This document shows positions 37,801 through 47,526 of a DNA stretch of 64,000 bases, piece by piece. The DNA lies in NCBI RefSeq assembly GCF_051622035.1, contig NC_135355.1, forward strand, positions 25,771,986 through 25,835,985, given 5' to 3'. The first letter of the stretch is position 1. Every line of letters starts with the position of its first letter. This DNA comes from Arctopsyche grandis (taxonomy: Eukaryota > Arthropoda > Insecta > Trichoptera > Hydropsychidae). Under the pieces are notes generated by a model that was not told where the DNA came from, made no database searches, and saw only the letters and a program-made list of their open reading frames with translations. A program made the position numbers and the translations under genes.

Positions 37801-38649
37801 TGTAGGAATCTCGTCATAGTCATCGTCATCGAAACATTCGAGAATATTCCGCAACAACAAACCACATTCCTTGCGGAACTCACATTCATCAAAGCAGTTA
37901 CTGCGACGCAGAATACATTCCCGAAAACCAGACGTCGCACACCTGCAACCATTATATTAAACTCAAGCGGAACGCCTCTACCAGTCGAGTGGAACCAAAA
38001 CGGTCGAAACACGCCGCCACCATTAAACTACATCGAGCGGAACGGCGCCAAGCATTCCAGAAAATTCTACGCCTCGACAAAAGCAAATTCCTCTCTTACG
38101 CATCAACAACCACATGCGCTTACGCATCAACAACCACTTCCATCAATCATTCCAGAAAATTCTACGCCTCGACAAAAGTGCATTCCTCGCTTACGCATCA
38201 ACAAACCACCACCATCGATCAGGTGATTCCAGAAACACTATAAAAGGAGGTACAACCCAAACAACGCCAGTCGACCCACAGCAGCAAGCGTCGACACACA
38301 GCAGCAGACCAGTCAACATACAGCTCCTGACCAGCCACCACTACACTACGCGGACTTGGAAGATCAACCAGCCGGACGAGCCAGCAACACACTGCCGTAT
38401 CCAGAGACCTTCCGAACATAGCCGAACAACGAGCCAGCAACACACTGCCGCATCCAGAGACCTTCTGAACATAGCTGAATGCCGAGCCAGCGACACTCTA
38501 CCATATCCAGAGACCGCTGAACGACATACTTTTGCCCACAAATACCATACCTTTGTACAACCATAGGCAAACAATAAAACTTTATAAAACTAGCACAACA
38601 GTGTTTCGTTAGGCCGGGATACGGTCAACACACATGTACCCCGCCTACA
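37801..38649 (+). mobile_element. Solo LTR with internal tandem repeats, copy 1
   Basis: An 849-bp segment starts TGTAGG and ends CCTACA, the TG..CA short inverted repeat of LTRs. It is flanked by CTTT on both sides as a 4-bp target duplication. It has a TATA box TATAAAAG (38239-38246) and a downstream AATAAA (38573-38578), giving a U3-R-U5 layout. Two internal repeat arrays are present. One is built on CATTCCAGAAAATTCTACGC (two units). The other has a ~53-bp unit starting CGAGCCAGCAACAC (three units at 38377, 38430 and about 38483). There is no internal region, so it is solo. Confidence 0.75.
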
Positions 38650-38765
38650 CTTTTTTCCTTTATTTACAGTTTACTTGTTTTTATATCTTTTTCAAATGTA
38701 GGCCATTGTGGCGCATTAGGTTCTTCCTGTAATGCCACAATGGTCAAAAACTATTAAATAAATAT

Positions 38766-39447
38766 ATATAACCAATAAGCTACATATATCTAAATATATA
38801 ATTATATTTTATATTACAGTCAGTTTTATAAATAATCAAAGTTCACAAAAGTATAAAATTTAAGAATTCAATGAAACCGATGCGAAAGATAAATTCAAAT
38901 GAAATATGTATAAATATATATGGACTATGTATAAATGTCTCAAATATAACTTTTATTTGCACTCAAACCACCGGTTATTGGCTTTATTTATAATAAAACG
39001 TCATATTTAATTGATATCAATTTTTTGTAAGACAAGTTTGCGAAAATTTATATTATATTTAGATTATATTTTAACTTACAATCCAACTAGGCTGAATCCA
39101 AGATTCAAGTTGACAAAATGTCCATTGGGTGATTTACGATCGCTGGTCGTACAAAAACCGACGGTGGGCGATTCCTTGCTGTCACTACAGTAGTGTTATT
39201 TGCGTCGAAGCACTTCTCTATTCAGGTTTTATCAAAAAGATTACCTCACACCCTTATAACAAACACAAAATGCTCAAGATTGGTTAAGATTGACTTTAAT
39301 TTTATTACACCTTTGTTCCAAATCAAAATAACAACATAGCCTTTACTGCCATAATAAAATAAAATCAATTTAATACAAATATGGCCCTGCATGTTTACAT
39401 TCTATACTGAATATAATAATGATGTATTTGTTTAATTTAGATTGTCC
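38766..39447. other. Upstream region of cereblon
   Basis: AT-rich. It should hold the cereblon promoter and 5'UTR, but no clear TATA box or initiator was identified. A TTTAATTTAG acceptor-like string just before the cereblon ATG allows for an upstream non-coding exon. Confidence 0.4.
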
Positions 39448-42029
39448 ATGGAAATGTCCATTGTAAATATGGAAAATTCGGAAAATTCGGAAAACGAAAC
39501 CAATGAAGACGTTGAAGAATTTGACATAGATATTGAAGAATTTGATAGAGATCTTCCAGCAGCTCATTCGGTTAGTTTAAAATGGGTTTGGTGCAAACGA
39601 TCGACAAGCGCCAGATAGACTGAACCACAGATTAACTGGATGGCTGCTTTAAACGCAATTCTCGACTTCACGAATGAAAAATTGCACATCAGATGACAAG
39701 TAACCTTTCGATGTGCACGGATGCAATTATTAAAATGGTAATTATTAAAATTGAGTTGGATCTTTCTGGCGAGTTTTTAATAATTTAATAAGGAAAAATT
39801 CGTAACTAAAGTATCAGAGGCACAGAACGTATACAGGGTAGGTATGTCGGGTTTTCGGGTAGATTTCGCTTAGTGTAAGTGCGAGCAGTGCGCACGCATA
39901 AGGTATACATGTCGTTAATCTGTGGTTCAGTCTATCTGGTGCTTGTCAATCGTTTGCACCGCATCGGTTTAAAATATTCATAGCAACCGCTCGGTTCATA
40001 TTTGATTTTAATTGTTCTTAATATATTTTAGTATTTACCTGGTGGACTGACGTGCATCAGGGGCCGTTCAATTTTGGAGGCCGGATGGGAGGGTAAAGTT
40101 CCTTGTTGGTGTCACCACAGCATTGTCTTTCCCGGAGAATCTGTTCCGATGCATTGTCCAGATTTAGCACACTATAGATTGGGTATTCAGTTCATTCAAA
40201 GTGGGAGACTTTTTGGATTAATATTTCCCGAGTAAGTGCTACAGACACAATTGCTTGTTTTTATCTATCGCATGTATATTATTTGTTTTCGAATTTTAGA
40301 GGAGAACTATTCATGTCTGACTATGGAGTTCTATGCGAAGTTACTGAAGCTACAGAACCTTTCGAAGACGAAAATGAACCGAGGAGGCAGATATCGTTCA
40401 AAGCTCAAGCGAGACAGCGGTTCCGTTTAATAAATACTAAAAGCTGGCGACCATTATTGCAGAGAAATATGTTGTAAGACTTTTGTTTATTTGTATTTAT
40501 TTTAATCATCAATACACGTGTAATTCATCCTTTTACATACTATTCTAGCATCAGTAGTTGTGATATAAAAATACTACCGGATGTTGTCATAAATGAACCG
40601 TTACAAGATTATAGGATTTTTTCGGCATCTAGACAAAATTGTAATTATGGGTATGCTAAATTATATATATATATATTATATAGTTCATTTTATTTGATAT
40701 TGTAAACTTAAAATTTGTTTGTATTTTAGTTTAAGCCAAAAACTTCGCAAGGCTGATGCTTTAGTAACTCAATGGCCACAATTTGTTTATGACATTTTTA
40801 ATGTTGACCGAATAGTTAATTGCATAAAGACATACTTCAAAGAATTATCCATTGGTAATATTTATTTCAAATAATCATATACAGATAAAAATCTCTCGAA
40901 TCGCTGTGAATTTATTAAACCATTATTTTATTGAACAGAAAATTTACCAGAAGACTTATTAGCATTATCATTTTGGGTGGCGTCAAATTTAACGATATCT
41001 ATGGAAGAGCGGTTAAAATTATTTATCGTAGACAACGCGTCATTGAGGCTATATTGGGAATTGAAATATCTATATAAAGTAAGTTTCACAACATATTAAC
41101 GATTAAATTAAAAAAAAAAACTTGTTAACCCTGTGTATTCCTCAGAATAAAGTTTTATGCTGTTCTCAATGCTCATCGAATATTTGCAAAATGGAAGAAA
41201 TTTTTGCAATGTCCAATGAAGGCATACATACAAATTATTGCAATGTTGGTTAGTATATTTTTTTATGTAAAATTTATGTCAATATCTATTGTTTATATAA
41301 TATGTATGTTACAGTCCAAGTGTTCACTCTAGTTCATTCAAGAACATACTAGTTTGTTCATACACGTACTATAGGTTTCAGTTTAAGTGCTTAAAGTCAA
41401 AAGCGTCTTCAAATAAATTTCTACTAGATGTTGCATAAAACTTTTCTGTGGAAACCGCATTACAGCTTTGCTATAATTTCCATTTTTGCTGATTTTTAAA
41501 ACATTTCAACCCAGGGTACGCTTATATAGAAGACAAAGAATGAGATTGAGAATACTTAAACTTACGCCTAATAGTTTGTGCACGAACAAACTAGTTCGTT
41601 TGTCAATTTGTTCTTTTATGTACACTATAACTGGCCAGATTGGTGTTTGTGCGAACAAACTAGTATGTTCATGAACGAACAAAATATACACTTGTACACA
41701 ATAAATTTTTGTAATACCTTAGGAGGCTACGTCCATAATATTGTGACTGTAAAAAGTACAATGAACATTGATTTACAAGGAAGACCTTCTCTTGAATTCA
41801 CTTGGTTTCCCGGTTACTACTGGACAATTGCAGTGTGTTCTCGATGCTTTTCACACATCGGATGGAAGTCAGTATTTTATACTGTCTTTGACATGTAAAA
41901 GGTTCATAATAATTTAAAAATTTACCTATCATTCCATTTTATAGATTCACAGCTGAAAAGAAGTCGTTGAGACCACAGAGCTTTTGGGGATTAACAAGAA
42001 ATGCGGTCACACCGAAAAACCTCACTTAA
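39448..42029 (+). CDS. ohgt: Cereblon (ohgata), substrate receptor of CRL4 ubiquitin ligase
   Basis: Nine exons with consistent phases: 39448-39570, 40032-40231, 40300-40473, 40549-40650, 40730-40854, 40939-41078, 41146-41248, 41723-41867, 41945-42029. They give 398 aa; an in-frame stop upstream (39433) supports the start. Cereblon presents substrates to DDB1-CUL4-RBX1. Residues 1-40 are acidic. A LON-like domain (about 42-205, containing RQRFRLI) is followed by the helical DDB1-binding region, then the CULT domain (about 289-398). The CULT zinc ligands are Cys294/Cys297 and Cys361/Cys364 (CSQC, CSRC). The three cage tryptophans are Trp350, Trp356 and Trp370 (WFPGYYW, HIGWKF), and it ends near FWGLTRNA. 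By alignment, human His378 is Phe348 and human Val388 is Ile358. It is shorter than human CRBN (442 aa), mainly at the N-terminus. Introns 1 and 7 carry inverted-repeat transposons. Confidence 0.95.
39584..39966. mobile_element. Inverted-repeat element with 9-bp target duplication, in cereblon intron 1
   Basis: Terminal inverted repeats of about 55 bp: GGTGCAAACGATCGACAAGC then CAGATAGACTGAACCACAG at the left, with their complements at the right. Flanks are a perfect 9-bp duplication GTTTAAAAT (39575-39583 and 39967-39975). Nine-bp duplications are typical of Mutator-like elements. There is no ORF in the 383 bp. Confidence 0.85.
41317..41694. mobile_element. MITE in cereblon intron 7
   Basis: The inverted ends begin CAAGTGT and share GAACATACTAGTTTGTTC. 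Further palindromic AACAAACTAGTTCGTT modules occur inside. It lies wholly between the donor at 41249 and the acceptor at 41722. There is no ORF, and the target duplication is not clear. Confidence 0.65.
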
Positions 42030-42109
42030 AATACAATTAAAAATGTACTTACGATTATTGTAAAAATATTTTATTTATGCTTATAATTTGAAATATTTAT
42101 TGTGTATAA

Positions 42110-42955
42110 CAGGGCTGTCCAATTTTAAGTAACCCAAATCCAGAATAATAAATAAAGTACATACTTTAAATTACTAGAAAAGTGTACCCTGATTTAAATT
42201 TAAGATACTTATTGGTTATATGAGCGCAACTGAACATTCAGTATAAGCACTTATGTATGTACATTAGCACTAACAAATACGCGGCAGTTGTATGAATTTG
42301 GTAAGCTCGCCAAGAATCGGAGTAAATAATTCTGTAAATAATCTGTAATGTGTAAAATTGCTTTATTTTCTGTTCGACAGCTTCGTATTTTAAATAATTA
42401 AAAGTTTTTATTCAGTTTGGCTATTCATTAAAAAAAGATACTAACCACTGCGTTATAGTTTTTACCCTGATTTTCACAAATAACTTAATGTCATTGTTTT
42501 TGTTGAAGGGAGTCAGTCCCCTGAATTTAGTATATTGTTTGGTGTGATGTCAATCACTGGTTGCGTACTGTCACTTTACTAAAACTGTTTGCGATACCTA
42601 GAAACCATTTAACCGCTGTGTTTTTGTTGTTATTTGGTGTAAGTGTGTATATGTACTTGGTGCTCGGCTGCACCCATATAACCGACAAGTACCAAATTTA
42701 GCAAGTACTTTGTAACAAAAAAAAAGCATAAGAATGAAAAATAAAAGTTTTATTGTAACGGTAGACGAGACAACATGATTTAATTTGTTTATTGATATTT
42801 TAGCTATATCAATTACGAAAATTGTAGTTGCCAATCGATATTATATTTGAAAGAGATGTATCTGTCAATGAATATCAATAATTTATTTTTTCGCGTGTGG
42901 ATATCGCAAACCACAATCCAAAGCCTGTCCTGAGGCCACAGTTTGGACAGCCCTG
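42110..42955. mobile_element. hAT-like non-autonomous element just downstream of cereblon
   Basis: The termini are CAGGGCTGTCCAA and TTGGACAGCCCTG. Flanking 8-mers GTGTATAA (42102-42109) and GTGTAAAA (42956-42963) match at 7 of 8. It is 846 bp with no transposase frame, and a different family from the CAGGGCTGTGGAGTC elements. It starts 80 bp after the cereblon stop codon. Confidence 0.85.
42147..42156 (+). terminator. Overlapping AATAAA poly(A) hexamers after cereblon
   Basis: Two overlapping AATAAA hexamers (42147-42152 and 42151-42156) are the first after the stop at 42029. They lie inside the hAT-like insertion that begins at 42110. Confidence 0.5.
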
Positions 42956-43443
42956 GTGTAAAATACTGCAGGTATTTTAAAAGTATTACATTTTAAGTCG
43001 CAATGGTGTGCAACAAAATTTGTTGCTGTTATTAAATCCTAATATGTATTGTTAAAAATATGGCATACACTAACCTTAAAACTTAAACCATTCGTAGTTT
43101 ATTTATTTATTTGTAGAAATTTTATGTCATTTAAAATACAATCATTATTGTACGTATTTATTATTTTTATGCTGAATTACATGTAATCAAATATATTGGG
43201 GCTTCCACCGTTTTTATTAAAAAAATGTCAGATAGCAATCATAATTATCGTTATGTGTTATAGTTTTATTAAATAGTTTAGAGGAAATGCATTTATCTAT
43301 CGATAAATACCATAAACGATCACAATTTTTTGTACCCAAGCGTAAGAATGTTTAGAAAATAAATAAACATTTCTTTTTTTATATACGTTCTTTTAATACT
43401 TAAGAACAGTCATATGTTTATTTTTCATATGGTACCATAAAAA

Positions 43444-43971
43444 TGGGTCTGATGTGAAATTACCGAAAACGCAAATATCGGAAGGCAAAGATCGAAAATC
43501 GAAAGATCTTAAGTTGAAAGATCAAAAAAAAAGGGTGTATGGTTAACGGTATATACTCACTTAATTTGCGCGAACAGGATACAACAGAAACAAGAGGAAC
43601 AGGCTTTTCCTCCCGTATTCTGCGCGCGCACATTAATACGGGAGGAAAAGCCTGTTCCTGTTGTATCCTGCTCGCGCAAATTAATTGAGTATGTACCGTT
43701 TACCATGCACCATTTTTTTTTTGATCTTTCGATTTTCGATCTTTGCGTTTTCTGTCATTTAAAATTCTGTCTCGTCACGGAGACCGACATATATGATAAA
43801 TCTGCTTTATGAATAAATGTACAAATATGGAAAGTTTTATTTCCAAGTACGTAGTTCATTATAGAAAACTCAATGATGACGAAGAGCAAGTACATATATA
43901 TGTACATGGAAATGAAAAAATGATGCATTCACTTTTCGGTAATTTCACATTCCGGCTCGTCACGGAGACCG
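43444..43971. mobile_element. Composite foldback element, relative of 6210-6514
   Basis: The outer flanks are a perfect 8-bp duplication CATAAAAA (43436-43443 and 43972-43979). The inner palindrome (about 43465-43786) uses the same modules as the 6.2 kb element: CGGAAGGCAAAGATCGAAAA, CTCCCGTATTCTGCGCGCGC and CGTCACGGAGACCG. The last ~185 bp repeat the terminal GCTCGTCACGGAGACCG after unrelated sequence, so the element has two right ends. This indicates nested insertion or one-sided extension. Confidence 0.75.
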
Positions 43972-44103
43972 CATAAAAATATATTATTGTGTATCTTGGT
44001 TTAAAAACAAGGTTTGTTAAGATTTGACTAAAAAAATTACTATACATACATTTGCAAAATTCATAGTTAAAATTAAAAGTCAAATACTTCCAATACATAT
44101 GTA

Positions 44104-44109
44104 TTTATT
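44104..44109 (-). terminator. Poly(A) signal of the HTH gene
   Basis: AATAAA on the minus strand, about 30 bp after the stop codon at 44139-44141. Confidence 0.6.
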
Positions 44110-44138
44110 AAAATATAATATCACAATATTACTAAAAA

Positions 44139-45358
44139 TTACTTTAAAAAATTAGTAGTTACAAAGGAAATGTTTGTTGACTGAGATTTTTCATCGATAT
44201 TGTGTTCTCCGTTTGGTGTGTAAGTAAGAATTGTAGCATCTTGTAACTGATTATTAGGAATGTAGTTGTGTTGAATGATGGGATGAGCGTGTTGTTGATG
44301 TGTATGCATGTGCGATCCGACGTTGATATTGACATGGTGATTTTGATTGTCGACGGACATTTTAGAGTGAGTGGTCATCATTTGAGGGCCTTGGTGGCCA
44401 TTGTTTGGATAAGCAAGAAAATGTTGAAACGCCGATAAAGGCAACGATCCAAATGTTTCAGCGTACGAGTACGAGTGTGGTGGAGGTAAATTAGCGCAAG
44501 ATAAGTTTGTCGGTGGTTGTTCAATGTTGCATTTCGGCATGTGTTCTTTAATCGGTTTCATGGTTTGATTACAAGCATCTACGTTTACTACCGTTTCCAC
44601 TTCATCTGAAATAAATATTTCTTGATTTGCTTTATTCAATAAAAATATACAAATTATGTACGTAATTAGAGCAAAGATATTACTTGATTTAGATTGATTT
44701 TCGGCGGGTTGAAACTTAATGTCTTCCGTTAATATTTTCCTAAGGGTTGTCGTCGGTAAGGATAATTGCTGTGCTCGACTTCTGATTGATAATCCTGGTG
44801 CTTGTTTCAGGGAGGCTTCAACGAATGGGATCAGAGATTTTCTGAAACACATAAACGCAAAACATAAAACAATTTCACCCAAATGATCCGAGTAGTTTAT
44901 TTGAAGTAGGAATTTACCTTTTGCACGGCCGACCCGATCTTTTAACATCGGCTACCTTACCAGTAGCAAATATTTTCTTTTCCCAAAAATATAAAGTATT
45001 CTTAGTGGGTGGTGGTTTGCTAAATCTTATTCTAAAATTGACTTTAATCTGAAAAAAATAAACAATGAAAATTATTTACAATCCAATGAATAAATACATT
45101 CAACAAATTGTACGTGCAAATAAAATACGATTTAAATTATATTTTTAAGGAAACAATGATGATAACCTGGGACATTGATATTCTCTCTAATTTTCTCTCA
45201 TGCACCCAAACGGCTGCGACTAAACGTTCCTCTATGGTAAAATTCGAAGTATCCACACCATCTCCATTACTTTCTTCTTTATTCTTTTTCTTTTTCTTAA
45301 TAACTTTATTATCAGTCGAAAGATTATGTTGATTGTTAGAATCCTCATTTGTTGACAT
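44139..45358 (-). CDS. Protein with transposase-type double helix-turn-helix and His/Gln-rich tail, probably domesticated
   Basis: Four exons in consistent phase: 45167-45358, 44918-45048, 44684-44841, 44139-44605. They give 315 aa. Residues 1-38 are hydrophilic, with a Lys-rich block (21-27) that may be a nuclear signal. Residues 40-100 match the first HTH of Tc1/mariner-type and DUF4817-like domains, with the pattern YFWEKKIFATGKVADVKRSGRP. RSGRP at 101-105 is the usual linker between the two HTHs. Residues 109-158 form the second HTH (SIRSRAQQLSLPTTTLRKIL). Instead of a DDE/D catalytic domain, the tail (161-315) is rich in His, Gln, Asn and Pro (HTHQQHAHPIIQ). Three introns, an intact frame and a poly(A) signal argue for a host gene using a captured DNA-binding domain. 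Partner and function are unknown. It converges with cereblon and diverges from Bap170. Confidence 0.8.
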
Positions 45359-45646
45359 AATTTTATATGTGTTGGATTAACTACTTACGATAGTCGAAAA
45401 TTCTACGAATTTTTATATTTTCAATAGATAAACGTTATAAAAACATGACTAAAAAATTAAAACCGACTGTTTAAGTCATGAAAACGAGAACAGCGGAATA
45501 CCTATAAACAAAACGAACTGACATTTCGTTTAGCTTTTGTTATTTGGCCTTAAGAGGGTAAAAACTGTAAAATATTTATTCAAAGAGATACTTTAAAATT
45601 AAAAACAAAAATAGCAATGAAAAATTATGCACCATGTTTATTTCAG

Positions 45647-45925
45647 TAAACGGATTACATCTCAAATGTGAATCGCTACCAGGATAACCGCCGCTATGAA
45701 AATCGCTCACGTGGATCTCTTATTACACAAGAAAATTGTCGTACAGAAAAATGGCCAAACATTGCTCAGCAAATACTTTTTTTTATGAGATTTAAGTAGT
45801 TTTCTGTTCGGCAATTTTCCTGTGCGATCAATTTTCGTACGTCAGGAGACCCACGCGAGCAATTTTCGTAGTGGCGGTTATCCTGATAGCGATTCACATT
45901 TGGGATGTAATATCCGAACCGTTTA
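45647..45925. mobile_element. Modular palindromic element 2
   Basis: Inverted arms share ATTACATC, CAAATGTGAATCGCTA, CAGGATAACCGCC and TCGCTC(A/G)CGTGG, with complements at the right end. The outer TAAACGG occurs at the left and, with a short insertion, at the right. It aligns module by module with 35626-35856 (CAAATGTGAA, CAGGAYAACCG). No ORF. Confidence 0.75.
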
Positions 45926-46007
45926 TTTCATTTCAATGATAAAACAATATACTTATGGGAACTAGTCTTATTGTGAAGGTCTTCTTCACCACCAGTCCGC
46001 CATGTAT

Positions 46008-46740
46008 TGTAGACAGATTCGTCTGTGTTCGGTATTAATACAACTATATGTTGAATGTGGTATTTATTTGGTAGTAACACGTATACACAAGTATGGTTAA
46101 TTGTTGGTAAAAGTATGTCGTTCAGAGGTCTCTGGATGTGGTAGAGTGTCGCTGGCTCGGCATTCGGCTATGTCCGGCTAGTCTCTGGATACGGTAGAGT
46201 GTCGCTGGCTCGGCATTCGGCTATGTTCAGCAAGTCTCTGAATACGGCAGTGTGTTGCTGGCTCGGTCGGCTGGTTGATCTTCCAAGTCCGTGTAGTGTA
46301 GTGGTGGCTGGTCAGGAGCTGTATGTCGACGCTTGCTGCTGTGGGTCGACTGGCGTTGTTTGGGTTGTACCTCCTTTTATAGTGTTTCTGGAATCGCCTG
46401 ATCGATGGTGGTGGTTTGTTGATGCGTAAGAAAGGAATGCACTTTTGTCGAGGCGTAGAATTTTCTGGAACGCTTGATGGAAGTGGTTATTGATGCGTGC
46501 GAGCATTTAGTTGTTGATGCGTACAAGAGGAATGCACTTTTGTCGAGGCGTAATATTTTCTGGAATGCTTGATGGAAGTGGTTGTACGAGCATTTAGTTA
46601 TTGATGCGTACAAGGGGAATTTGCTTTCGTCGAGGCGTAGTATTTTCTGGAATGCTTGATGCTGTTCCGCTCGATGTATTTTGTTGTTGCGGAATATTCT
46701 CGAAGGTTTCGATGACGAAGACGACGACGAGATTCCTACA
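46008..46740 (-). mobile_element. LTR copy 2, related to 37801-38649
   Basis: Read on the minus strand, it starts TGTAGGAATCTCGTC at 46740 and ends near TCTACA at 46008. It shares the CATTCCAGAAAATTCTACGC-type array, the TATAAAAGGAGGTACAACC promoter and the GCCGAGCCAGCGACAC array with copy 1. Its 3' (U5-side) ~130 bp is different. No matching target duplication was found. TGGCGGACTGG follows its end by a few bases and might be a remnant primer-binding site. Confidence 0.65.
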
Positions 46741-46913
46741 TACTAATTTTATATAAATTTTAACATAGAATAATATTTATTCAAATCCAATAGTCATATT
46801 TATGTAGGTATGACAAAAAACAAAAATAACACAAGTTTAAAATAAGAAGCTTCTCGTAGTAATAGAATATTAGAAGCTGATAAGGCATCAACTTTAATTT
46901 TCCATATACATAT

Positions 46914-47132
46914 TAGTGGCGGCTCGTCCGTATGGGCTGCGGGGCTGCAGCCTCCCAGTACAATACAAATGCATGCTATTTTTGTCATCTACATGGGCTG
47001 CGGGGCTGCAGATCTCCCAGTATAGTACAAGCTATTTTTGTTTTCATTCGATCACCGGTTTGGTTAACGAGCTACTACAGCCTGAATAATCTCTGCAGCC
47101 CCCCCGCTACGAAATCTCACGATCCGCTACTG
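46914..47132. mobile_element. Small hAT-like element with internal direct repeat
   Basis: The termini are TAGTGGCGGCTCGT and ACGATCCGCTACTG. A perfect 8-bp duplication ATACATAT lies at 46906-46913 and 47133-47140. Two direct copies of GGGCTGCGGGGCTGCAG with CTCCCAGTA occur inside (from about 46931 and 46994). It is 219 bp with no ORF. Confidence 0.85.
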
Positions 47133-47339
47133 ATACATATGTACATATATGTAGCTAAGTCTATAATTTTTTTTTTCATTTCAATAAAGTAAACCACCAC
47201 AAGACGATTAATCTTTATCGAAATTGAATAGCTATAATTCAATTTTAGCAATAAATTAGTTCGTTTAAAACAGGTATGTATTATTTTTAAATTGGCATGC
47301 TTGAAAAGGCGTTAGCGATTATGCGAAGAGAATAATGGC

Positions 47340-47526
47340 CGTGTAAAAGGCTGTTAAGAGTTGCAGGTAGCGGCGGTGGTGTAAACAGAGCCGGCGTCTG
47401 TCGGCGGGCGACGATCGGCTTTTGGCGTTTGACGATTAGCGATCGGCGGTCAACGATTCTTCGTCTTCGTCTTTGTCTTCGTCTTCGTCTCCATCTCCAT
47501 CTTCGCCTCTCTTTCGCTGCCTCGCC
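47340..47526 (+). promoter_or_regulatory. Bap170 5'UTR/promoter region with pyrimidine repeat
   Basis: A GC-rich stretch with several GCGATCGGC-like blocks, followed by a TCTTCGTCTTCGTC-type repeat directly before the ATG at 47527. No TATA box is seen. The composition contrasts with the AT-rich flank, as expected for a housekeeping 5' end. Confidence 0.5.

Larger units (their letters stand above)
36940..38765 (+). mobile_element. 5'-truncated jockey/CR1-type LINE, split by a solo LTR
   Basis: The readable coding remnant (36963-37507) is followed by a T-rich 3'UTR to 37800. It is then interrupted by the LTR (37801-38649) and resumes at 38650. It ends in a perfect hairpin CCATTGTGGC/GCCACAATGG with loop GCATTAGG and an AAATAAATATATATA tail at about 38765. 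The LTR's CTTT target duplication fits an insertion into this 3'UTR. Confidence 0.65.

Noticed and set aside
38114-38574. 150-codon plus-strand frame and matching minus frames in the LTR
   Set aside because: Tandem minisatellite units whose length keeps frames open. The segment has LTR landmarks, and its relative at 46008-46740 differs in unit number.
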